This document shows, one piece after another, positions 51,424-57,804 of a DNA stretch of 57,804 nt. The stretch comes from an uncultured Acidimicrobiales bacterium (GTDB taxonomy: Bacteria > Actinomycetota > Acidimicrobiia > Acidimicrobiales > SZUA-35). The notes under the pieces were generated by a model. The model was not told the DNA's origin. It worked only from the letters and a program-made list of their open reading frames with translations, and searched no databases. The DNA lies in the NCBI GenBank assembly GCA_938029215.1, contig CALHFG010000060.1:1-57804 (forward strand), given 5' to 3'. How positions within the stretch are numbered: the stretch's first letter is position 1; every line of letters begins with the position of its first letter. Both the position numbers and the translations under genes were made by a program.

Positions 51424-52617
51424 GTGAAGGATCAGAACCAAAAGAAGGAGACTCGGCCTGGTCGTCGTGCGCTCGCTCTGGTCCTCGTGGTCGGATTGAC
51501 GGCTTCGTTGCTGGGTCCGTCCGTAGGCGCTCAGGAGTCGGTCGACGAAGCTCGCAAAGAACGTGAAGAGGTGCGGGACGATCGCGCCAGCGCCCTACGC
51601 GAACTCGAAGCCGCCAAATTGAAAGACGCTGAGCTCGCCGAACTTCTGAACTATCTGAACGTCGAAATTGCCACAACCGAGTTCGCGGTGGACAACCTGC
51701 GGCAGAAGCTGGTGGTCGTCGAAGCCGAGCTGGACGAAGCTCGCCAAGTGCAGCTAGACGCGCTGGCCGAGACCGAGCGGCTCAAAGAAGAAATCGCCAC
51801 GATCGCCGTGGCAGGATTCGTGCGAGCCACCCGCAAGGAAGAAGCGTTCTTTGGTTCGGGGTCGCTGAGCGACGCGTACCGTCAGGATTCCTTGATCCGA
51901 GAAGCCAACGCCGAGCCCGCCGAACTTCTCGATCTGGTTCGTGTCGTTGAGGAAGAAGGCCGCCTTGCTGAGCGGATGGTGAGCGATGCGGCGCAAGAAA
52001 CTATCGAACTCGAAAGTCAGCTGGCGTCGCAGTTGAGCGCGCTGGAAGCCGACCGATTTGAGTCAGCCGAACTGAAGGCCGAGTTCGAAGAGCGTGTCGG
52101 CGTCTTCCAAGACAAGGTGGATCAGCGCAACAACGACATTGCCGAACTCACCGCCTACATCATCGCCAACACTCCCGCAGCCTCGTCGGGCCCCGCAGTT
52201 GCACCGCCGCCGGGTGACCCTTCGGTTCAGGGGTACCAGTGGCCCGTGGCTCCGCCCTACCGAGTCTCCAGCGGATTTGGCCCACGAATTCACCCGATCT
52301 TCGGTACACGTCGTCAGCACACCGGCCTCGATATCGGTGGTCGCTCCGGTGACCCGATTCTTGCGGCCAAGGGCGGGACGGTGCTGTCGGCAGGTTGGCG
52401 TGGTGGCTACGGCAACGCCGTCGTCGTTGATCACGGTGGCGGTTTCAGCACGCTCTATGCCCATCAGTCCAGCATGAACGTAGTGGCGGGCCAGGCGGTC
52501 AGCCGTGGTGACATCGTTGGCTTTGTGGGTAACACGGGATGGTCAACCGCACCTCACCTCCATTACGAGCTTCGTCTCAACGGCAAGCCGATCGACCCGC
52601 TCCCATACCTGCCCTAA
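51424..52617 (+). CDS. secreted M23 peptidoglycan endopeptidase with coiled coil
   Basis: About 397 residues from GTG 51424, chosen for a preceding GAGG; GTG 51391 and 51343 are in frame too. A signal peptide (LALVLVVGLTASLLGPSVGA) is followed by an EnvC-like coiled coil of some 210 residues and a LytM/M23 domain: RVSSGFGPRIHPIFG, RQHTGLDIGG (His/Asp zinc ligands), VVVDHGGGFSTLYAHQ and APHLHYELRLNG (HxH). EnvC-like architectures usually regulate or perform septal peptidoglycan hydrolysis; here the zinc ligands are present, so it should be active. Confidence 0.88.
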   Translation: MKDQNQKKETRPGRRALALVLVVGLTASLLGPSVGAQESVDEARKEREEVRDDRASALRELEAAKLKDAELAELLNYLNVEIATTEFAVDNLRQKLVVVEAELDEARQVQLDALAETERLKEEIATIAVAGFVRATRKEEAFFGSGSLSDAYRQDSLIREANAEPAELLDLVRVVEEEGRLAERMVSDAAQETIELESQLASQLSALEADRFESAELKAEFEERVGVFQDKVDQRNNDIAELTAYIIANTPAASSGPAVAPPPGDPSVQGYQWPVAPPYRVSSGFGPRIHPIFGTRRQHTGLDIGGRSGDPILAAKGGTVLSAGWRGGYGNAVVVDHGGGFSTLYAHQSSMNVVAGQAVSRGDIVGFVGNTGWSTAPHLHYELRLNGKPIDPLPYLP

Positions 52618-52753
52618 CAGCCGATTCGGAACGTTCGGACTAGAGCGGCTAATCCAATCGACTCATATTCGTCAAGCGGTTGAACCTTGTTGTCGAAGCA
52701 TCACACATCATGGACATTGCGTCCTGATGATGAGCCGGAACGGAGCCGCGTCG

Positions 52754-53125
52754 ATGCACGAAGAGTCAAACCGAACAGACGAACGTGGAGCTTCAGTCGT
52801 TGAATACGTTCTCCTCGTTGCCGGTGTCCTGGTCATGGCGATGGCGTCGGTTAACTACCTCGGCGACGCTGCCGCCGGAGAATTCGGCGCCATCACTGAT
52901 GTGCTCGCGTTCGAAGATGGCGGAGACGAGGAAGAGGCGGCGCCCGAAGAGGCGTCTGCGCCGAACGAATGCCCGAACGGTTGGAACCTCAGTGCCGGTG
53001 GACAAACCAAAAAGAACGGTCAGAACGTCGATGCCAATGGCGACGGATTTATCTGTGTGAAGGACATTCCCGGAAACGGCAAGGGGAATACCAACAACAA
53101 CCAGAACGTCAAAGACAACAACTGA
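52754..53125 (+). CDS. Flp/type IVb pilin-like protein with Ca-binding-type loop
   Basis: 123 residues from ATG 52754 (ATG 52727 is an in-frame alternative). The N-terminus RGASVVEYVLLVAGVLVMAM has the prepilin pattern: cleavage after Gly, Glu at +5, then a hydrophobic helix. After an acidic stretch (FEDGGDEEEAAPEE) comes DANGDGFICVK, an Excalibur/EF-hand-like loop with a Cys, and an Asn/Gly-rich tail (NTNNNQNVKDNN). Flp pilins are assembled by tad systems, which are not in this window. Confidence 0.72.
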   Translation: MHEESNRTDERGASVVEYVLLVAGVLVMAMASVNYLGDAAAGEFGAITDVLAFEDGGDEEEAAPEEASAPNECPNGWNLSAGGQTKKNGQNVDANGDGFICVKDIPGNGKGNTNNNQNVKDNN

Positions 53126-53245
53126 TCCTTAGGCTCTGACGGCGATGGTGTGCCGTTCACTTTGCTACGAGGGCCGGCGGCGGTCAGCGCATGTAAGGTC
53201 GTTGGCAAGCCGCAACATCTGATGGCTGTGGCGGCGAGGAGCGAG

Positions 53246-53977
53246 ATGATCCGGGGAAAGGCAGTTCACCTTCTTGATCGCCTCGACCCACGCAACGGCC
53301 GACTTGCTATCGCCAGCACGTTCTTCACGAACACGATCCTGATGTACTCCTGCGAACCCGACGACCTCCAACGGTTCCTCTGCCCTGGTGTCAACGTTGA
53401 CGTGGTCGGGGGCCGCGGGCACTTCGCTGTTGCCTTTGTCGACCAACGTAGCTTCCGTCCCCGAGGGCTTCCTCGCCGAGCTGGCCGGGACTTCTACATG
53501 GTCGAATACCTCGTTTTCGTCACGTATGAGTCGTCCGACGGCAGGCACATGCGGGGGCTCTACCTCCTTCAGTCAGACACTCCAAGCAGGCTTGCTTGCG
53601 TCGGAAGCCGAATATTCTCGCACTACCGGTTTCGCAAGATCGACCTCAAAGTGATCGAGGCTGGTGCGACGAGACGCTTCTACTCGGCCAAAGCTGGCAT
53701 TGATGTCACTGTCGCTCTCGACGCCGACAACGAGGCTTGGGCCCACTACGAGCAGTTGTCGAAACCTCGTTCGTTCAATTTTCGGCACCTCACTCGCTCG
53801 AACGCCACACTGGTCATCCGTGGTGTCCTAAAGGGTTGGACACCGCGACCAGTCGCAGTCATGAATGCAGACATCGCCGCTGTTACCGAAATGGGCGTCG
53901 TCTTCGATGGGCAACCGAACGCCATTGTGGTCGACAACGTGGAGTACTTGTGGCGAAATAGCCGGATCGACGAATGA
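53246..53977 (+). CDS. DUF2071-like protein
   Basis: About 243 residues from ATG 53246 (AGGAG upstream); the frame is open to 53150, so the start is provisional. The pattern FYMVEYLVFVTYESSDGRHM, then RGLYLLQSDTP and a C-terminal half rich in beta strands resembles the acetoacetate-decarboxylase-like DUF2071 proteins; no function is established. The stop overlaps the next gene (ATGA), so the pair is co-transcribed. Confidence 0.6.
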   Translation: MIRGKAVHLLDRLDPRNGRLAIASTFFTNTILMYSCEPDDLQRFLCPGVNVDVVGGRGHFAVAFVDQRSFRPRGLPRRAGRDFYMVEYLVFVTYESSDGRHMRGLYLLQSDTPSRLACVGSRIFSHYRFRKIDLKVIEAGATRRFYSAKAGIDVTVALDADNEAWAHYEQLSKPRSFNFRHLTRSNATLVIRGVLKGWTPRPVAVMNADIAAVTEMGVVFDGQPNAIVVDNVEYLWRNSRIDE

Positions 53978-54720
53978 GCCCAACAAGGCGCCGTTTCTCT
54001 GGGACGATGAATGTCCTCCGTTTCAACCGCGGCAAATTCGTCGCAGCAGCCGTCGCTGTTGTCGCTTTGACTACAACGGCGATGCTCGTTGCGAGCGTGC
54101 GTACGCCGTCCCTGATCGGGGCCGCCTTAGTTGTGATTGGTGTCGTGGCCTCGCTTGGCGTCAGCTATTGGGTGTACGACGCCTCAGACCTCTACGACTT
54201 CGAGTGGTCGTACGCATTTCAAGACCACGACCGTGTCGCCGTTGTGCACGCGGGCCTAGACGAAGTCTCCGAAACCCTCCAAGCACGTCACGGCTCGGAC
54301 TTTCACACGGTGAGCTTCTACAACCGGCTCGAAGTGAGTGGACCCTCGATCCGGCAGGCCCGACGCCTCAACGACACAGCCGATACGGGATCGGCAGATC
54401 CGAATCAACCGCTCATAGCCATCGGTCGATTCGATTGGGTTGTTGCCTTCATGTGTCTGCACGAGGTCCGCTCCGAACACGCCCGGCAGAGACTGCTAAC
54501 CGAGTTGAGAGACGGTCTCGCCGAAGGTGGGAAGCTCGTCGTGGTCGAACACCTAAGGGACCTGCCGAATGCGGCCGGGTTCAGCATTGGCGTCTTTCAT
54601 TTCCTCTCGAGATCTTCATGGAGTGCAGATTTCGCAGCAGCCGGTCTGCAGATCGTGTCTGAAGAGAAGACCACCCCGTTTGTCTCGGAGTTCGTCCTCA
54701 GCCGGGGACCGCAAGCCTGA
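53974..54720 (+). CDS. membrane-anchored methyltransferase-like protein
   Basis: 248 residues from ATG 53974. Two hydrophobic segments near the N-terminus (VAAAVAVVALTTTAMLVA, SLIGAALVVIGVVASLGVSY) anchor a domain resembling the C-terminal part of SAM methyltransferases: FDWVVAFMCLHEVRSEHARQ, then ELRDGLAEGGKLVVVEHL and SADFAAAGLQIVSEE. The glycine-rich SAM-binding motif I is not obvious (the equivalent region reads DRVAVVHAGLDEVSE), so activity is uncertain. It follows the DUF2071-like gene with an ATGA overlap. Confidence 0.65.
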   Translation: MSPTRRRFSGTMNVLRFNRGKFVAAAVAVVALTTTAMLVASVRTPSLIGAALVVIGVVASLGVSYWVYDASDLYDFEWSYAFQDHDRVAVVHAGLDEVSETLQARHGSDFHTVSFYNRLEVSGPSIRQARRLNDTADTGSADPNQPLIAIGRFDWVVAFMCLHEVRSEHARQRLLTELRDGLAEGGKLVVVEHLRDLPNAAGFSIGVFHFLSRSSWSADFAAAGLQIVSEEKTTPFVSEFVLSRGPQA

Positions 54721-54755
54721 ATGGCCCAACGTCCCCACTCAACTCGGTTCTAGGG

Positions 54756-56387
54756 CTAGGCGCGGACGGCGATGGTGTGCCAGCCGGACGCACCGTTTGG
54801 CGCTGGCGGCGTGACGACATCGGTTTGGGTAACCCCGTCGCCGTCGGTTGCTCGCACCCGGATGCGGTGTACGCCGGGTGTGCTAGTCCAGGGCAGCGAC
54901 CATTGGCGCCAGGCGTTGACGCCCAGTGATTCGCCGAGTTCAGCCTCTGCCCACTCCTCGTCGTCTACCTGAACTTCGACTTTCACGATGCCCTTGTTGG
55001 GAGCCCAGGCGACTCCACCGATTGGGACGCTGCCGACAGGGATTTGGGAACTGGCGACCGGGGTGTCGATACGGCTCTGGGTCTTAACCGGGCCGAGCTT
55101 GCTCCAGCCTCGGGGAATCCAAAACCCGTCGAACCCTTCAAAGGTTGTCAGTTCGATTTCCTTCAGCCACTTGGTGGCCGACACATACCCGTAGAGGCCA
55201 GAAACGACCAGGCGGGCTGGGAAACCATGGTCGACGGGCAACGGCTCGCCGTTCATGCCGACCGCTACCAGTGCAGTCCGACCATCGAATGCTGCTTCGG
55301 TGGGGAACCCGCAGTCCCAACCATCGACCGACTCGCTGCGAATCTGGGTTGCGCCCTCCTGTAGGCCTGCTTCCTCCAGCAGTTCCGAAAGCGGCACGCC
55401 CTGCCACACGGCGTTGCCTACGAGGTTCCCGCCAATCGGGTTCGAGACACAGCTCAGCGTGACCGGGGCAATCGTGGTTGACCGCTCGAGCAGCTCTTCG
55501 TAGGTGAAGGTCAGTTCGTTATCGACCATTCCCTTGATCGTCAGTTTCCAATCTGAAGGGTCAACCTGAGGCGTGAGGGTGGCGGTGTCGATCAGGTAGA
55601 AATCGTCGTTCGGCGTTATTACCGAGGACACGCCTTCGGTGGTTGCCACCGGGCTGGCGTCGGCGGCGGTGACAGCGGCCTCAATTTCCTCAGCTCCTTC
55701 GAGTGCCTGCAGTTCAACCCCTCGACGAGCTTCTTCAACAGCCGCTCCACCACGCAGTTGCCGAGCACCTAGCGAGAGTCCGATCACTGACGCAGTAGCA
55801 CCGGCCAGCCATCCAAGGAACGAGCGCCGTTCGAGAGCACCGGTCGCTGATTGAATCGGGTTTGCCGGGGCGGCCCCGGTCACCTCGATCGGAGCGAGTC
55901 GGGCAGATCCTCCGGGCACCTGGTTCAGTAGAACAATGAGTGCGGAAACACCGGCGAGGACCGAGAGGATCGACAGGAGCAGTCCGTAACCCCATCCGCC
56001 CTGGGCGTCGACCCCCATCGCCAGGAAGCCGACCACGCCGAAAGCGGCGATTCCTGCCACGCCGACCAATGGCTTCTTCAGCGAGAGTACGCCGAGGATC
56101 GCGGCGAAAATGACCGACAGGATGATGGTGCCTGCGATCAGGGCCGGCTTGTCGGCGAGGCCGAAGATCGCCTTGCCGAAGTCGATGAACCAGACGGGAG
56201 CCTGGTCGATCACCCGATTGCTCACTGCAATCACAGGGCCAGGCTTTGGGGCAGCGATCGACCCTGCCAGCTCACCGACCGCAAGAGCGACTCCACCAGC
56301 GGCCATGCCCGCCAGCGCGCCAGCCCACCGAGGGCGAGCGGTGGGCTCGACCACTGGTGCTTCCACTGATTGGGGATCGGTTTCCAT
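54756..56387 (-). CDS. sulfite-oxidase-like molybdopterin oxidoreductase, membrane-anchored
   Basis: A 543-residue protein. Four hydrophobic segments make up the first 165 residues, and a further segment near RRSFLGWLAGATASVIGLS could be a Tat-like or anchor region (RRSF motif). The soluble part has the sulfite oxidase fold: WKLTIKGMVDNELTFTYEEL, VTLSCVSNPIGGNLVGNA with the Mo-ligating Cys, AVWQGVPLSELLEEAG, GFPARLVVSGLYGYVSATKW and the C-terminal Mo-co dimerisation domain with QWSLPWTSTPGVHRI. The substrate may be sulfite or methionine sulfoxide (MsrP-like). It is divergent from the probable selenothioredoxin; the 140-base gap (56388-56527) has an AATAAT -10-like hexamer near 56502 but no clear -35. 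Confidence 0.9.
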   Translation of the reverse strand: METDPQSVEAPVVEPTARPRWAGALAGMAAGGVALAVGELAGSIAAPKPGPVIAVSNRVIDQAPVWFIDFGKAIFGLADKPALIAGTIILSVIFAAILGVLSLKKPLVGVAGIAAFGVVGFLAMGVDAQGGWGYGLLLSILSVLAGVSALIVLLNQVPGGSARLAPIEVTGAAPANPIQSATGALERRSFLGWLAGATASVIGLSLGARQLRGGAAVEEARRGVELQALEGAEEIEAAVTAADASPVATTEGVSSVITPNDDFYLIDTATLTPQVDPSDWKLTIKGMVDNELTFTYEELLERSTTIAPVTLSCVSNPIGGNLVGNAVWQGVPLSELLEEAGLQEGATQIRSESVDGWDCGFPTEAAFDGRTALVAVGMNGEPLPVDHGFPARLVVSGLYGYVSATKWLKEIELTTFEGFDGFWIPRGWSKLGPVKTQSRIDTPVASSQIPVGSVPIGGVAWAPNKGIVKVEVQVDDEEWAEAELGESLGVNAWRQWSLPWTSTPGVHRIRVRATDGDGVTQTDVVTPPAPNGASGWHTIAVRA

Positions 56388-56527
56388 TCTTGGTGGTCCT
56401 CTTGCTGACTGGGGTTGCCCGAATACAAAGCCTGGCGTGTTCTGAGATCAGTTTGTGTTCTTGTCCGTAAAGATCGGCGAAAAAGCGATCCGGCCGTAGC
56501 AGGAATAATCCTCGTCGAATCCGGAAT

Positions 56528-57166
56528 GTGCGATCAGGTTGGCTGGTTTCATACCTTGTGAGAACTCCCCAACACCCCTCTGGGCAGCCTGACCGGGTCA
56601 AACCACGTCAGCGCACCCGTAGTCGTTTGCTCGCCTTGGCAACCGCGTTTTCGATCGGCGTCGCGGCATGCGGCGGAGGCGAAGCGGCCACGCCAACCAC
56701 AGCCGCCCCGGCACCCGCATCAGCAGATGGTGGCTCCTCCTCCGCCGACAATTTGTTCCCCAACGTTGAGGTCACAAACATCAGCGATGGTTCGGCGCTC
56801 AACCTGCAAGAAGAACTGCAGGGCGGGGACCTTCCCGTCTTGCTGTGGTTCTTCGCCCCGCATTGAGGCACGTGCCGGTTCGAAGGACCGGAAGTCGAGC
56901 AGTTTGCTCGAGAAAACGCAGACACCCTCAGAGTCGTTGGCATGGGAGCACAGGATGATTTCGCCTTCGCTCAGGAGTTCCAGCAGAGCACTGGCACCAC
57001 CAGTTTCACCATGACGTGGGACGCCAGCTTTGACACCTGGCGCTACTACCAGGTGACCGGTCAGCCGACCGCAATTCTCGTGGACAAAGACGGTCAACCC
57101 ATTCGAGGTTGGCGTGGACTCTTCCCCAAGGAAGAAGTCCTAGAAGCGGCCCAGGCCGCTAGCTAA
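56528..57166 (+). CDS. probable selenocysteine-containing TlpA-like thioredoxin lipoprotein
   Basis: The frame reads from GTG 56528 (or GTG 56558) to TGA at 56864-56866 and continues without another stop to TAA at 57164-57166, 212 residues in all. The N-terminus is a lipoprotein signal (LLALATAFSIGVAAC, Cys48), followed by an Ala/Ser/Pro/Gly-rich linker. The redox site reads LLWFFAPH-U-GTCRFEGPEV, where ordinary TlpA/ResA proteins have WCxxC; Sec113 replaces the first Cys and Cys116 remains. Downstream, VVGMGAQDDFAFAQEF and the cis-Pro motif VTGQPTAILVDKDGQP complete the fold. It would be an extracytoplasmic thiol/selenol oxidoreductase tethered to the membrane. Automated calling would split it into a truncated lipoprotein (to 56866) and a fragment (56942-57166). 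Confidence 0.88.
56864..56891 (+). promoter_or_regulatory. UGA codon plus SECIS-like stem-loop (thioredoxin-like gene)
   Basis: UGA is 56864-56866. After eight bases, CCGGTT (56875-56880) pairs with GACCGG (56886-56891), five Watson-Crick pairs and one U-G, closing the loop CGAAG (56881-56885). The loop opens 15 bases after the UGA with G at loop position 2. This is slightly closer than the usual 16-37 range but has the same stem size, loop size and G position as the ArsC-family element. Confidence 0.7.
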
Positions 57167-57174
57167 CTCCCCAG

Positions 57175-57699
57175 CTATTCCGAAGCATTGGGCCATCCGC
57201 TCGGCGGGTGGCCCAATCCCGTTTTGGCCAGGATCTGCAGGCTGTCTGGACACACGGTGTGGTTGCGGATCCATGGTGCGATGTCCTCGACCTCAGCCAC
57301 CTCGGCCACTTCTCCGTCAGGACAGGTTAACGCTGCGTCGGTGACGGCGAGAAACACTTGTGCAATGACCCGACCGTCCTGCTCTTCGTAGCGGCCCTCG
57401 CCCAGCGGTTTGAGCTCGACGCCGGTGATGCCCGCCTCCTCGGCCAGTTCACGTTGCGCCGCGGCCAGCCAGCCCTCGCCAGCGTCAACGACACCGCCAA
57501 ACGCCAAATCCCACAGGCCGGGGTAGACGTCTTTCCAGTCGGCGCGGCGATGGACAACCAGCGAACCTGAGGATCGTCTCACCACGACATAGGTGGATCG
57601 GTGCCGCAAAACGCCAGCCCGCATCTCGGCCCGGGTGACGATCCGTTCAACGGTGCCATCCTCGGAGACGACTTCCACCAGCTCGTCGTCGGCGCCCAT
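57175..57699 (-). CDS. NUDIX hydrolase
   Basis: About 174 residues from ATG 57699; the frame runs further upstream but through the SDR gene. The Nudix box is present as GGVVDAGEGWLAAAQRELAE followed by EAGITG, including the REL(A)EEAG core. The N-terminal strands (TYVVVRRSSGSLVVHRRADW) precede it as in IDI/ADP-ribose-type Nudix proteins. The substrate, a nucleoside diphosphate linked to another group, is unknown. It starts four bases after the SDR stop, so the two are probably co-transcribed. Confidence 0.9.
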   Translation of the reverse strand: MGADDELVEVVSEDGTVERIVTRAEMRAGVLRHRSTYVVVRRSSGSLVVHRRADWKDVYPGLWDLAFGGVVDAGEGWLAAAQRELAEEAGITGVELKPLGEGRYEEQDGRVIAQVFLAVTDAALTCPDGEVAEVAEVEDIAPWIRNHTVCPDSLQILAKTGLGHPPSGWPNASE

Positions 57700-57703
57700 T
57701 TGG

Positions 57704-57804
57704 CTAGAACCGGGTGTAGCCGCCGTCGACCACGATCTCGGTGCCGGTGTGATAGATCTGGCTGGGGTCGGCCAAGAACGCCCCGAGCGCCGCAAAGTCA
57801 TCGG
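57704..57804 (-). CDS. short-chain dehydrogenase/reductase, C-terminal fragment (window edge)
   Basis: The last 101 bases read on the minus strand give FAALGAFLADPSQIYHTGTE then IVVDGGYTRF and TAG at 57704. The pattern (AxFLxSDxS...TG..I.VDGG) is the standard C-terminus of classical SDRs. The catalytic part lies beyond the window, so cofactor and substrate cannot be assigned. Confidence 0.85.
   Translation of the reverse strand, partial: DDFAALGAFLADPSQIYHTGTEIVVDGGYTRF

Overview
The window is high-GC bacterial DNA, densely packed, with many ATGA or GTGA gene overlaps. The gene set points to an actinobacterium, most likely of the class Acidimicrobiia (Ilumatobacter-like, possibly marine); that placement is inference. 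Supporting traits are a mycofactocin precursor and its maturase, a PimB'-like mannosyltransferase, an Eis-type acetyltransferase, a DUF2510-PrsW protease, a DrrAB-type ABC pair, an OleBC fusion and many GTG starts. I saw no tRNA, rRNA, CRISPR array, transposase or prophage.

Layout. 1-8.4 kb: a truncated Eis-like acetyltransferase, a small membrane protein, an acyl-CoA-dehydrogenase-like flavoprotein, the SbcC/SbcD nuclease pair and an M15 peptidase lipoprotein. 8.7-14.5 kb: an ole cluster (OleA, fused OleB-OleC, OleD) for head-to-head condensation of fatty acyl chains to beta-lactones and long-chain olefins, followed by an aminotransferase. 14.5-16.4 kb: a zincin, a PrsW protease and a divergent ArsC-family gene whose catalytic cysteine codon is an in-frame UGA. 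16.4-25 kb: recC-recB-recD in one overlapping operon. 25-29 kb: a GNAT/NDP-forming acyl-CoA synthetase fusion and citrate synthase, separated by an inverted repeat. 29-35.1 kb: a VOC epimerase, an ABC exporter, mycofactocin genes mftC, mftB and the tiny mftA, then an ECF sigma factor with a Thr-rich membrane partner. 35.2-42 kb: a DddP-like M24 enzyme, a Rieske fusion protein, an MDR dehydrogenase, QueG, a PimB'-like glycosyltransferase and a SRPBCC protein. 42-49.7 kb: a coiled-coil SMC-like protein without a P-loop, an amidohydrolase, a ROK kinase, a TetR regulator with its palindromic operator, a YbaK protein, a Gfo/Idh/MocA oxidoreductase and glycerol kinase. 49.7-57.8 kb: an acidic membrane protein, an M23 peptidase, a Flp-like pilin, a DUF2071-like protein, a membrane methyltransferase-like protein, a sulfite-oxidase-like molybdoenzyme, a thioredoxin-like lipoprotein with a second in-frame UGA at its redox site, a NUDIX hydrolase and the C-terminus of an SDR.

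The main discovery is a pair of probable selenoproteins. In an ArsC-family reductase (16026-16379) UGA replaces the catalytic Cys12. In a TlpA-like thioredoxin lipoprotein (56528-57166) UGA replaces the first Cys of CxxC. In both, the frame continues through a full conserved protein, and a 6-bp stem with a 5-base loop carrying G at loop position 2 follows the UGA at a distance like that of bacterial SECIS elements. UGA is an ordinary stop elsewhere in the window, so wholesale code reassignment is unlikely. No selA, selB, selC or selD lies in the window, so the machinery must be sought elsewhere in the genome.
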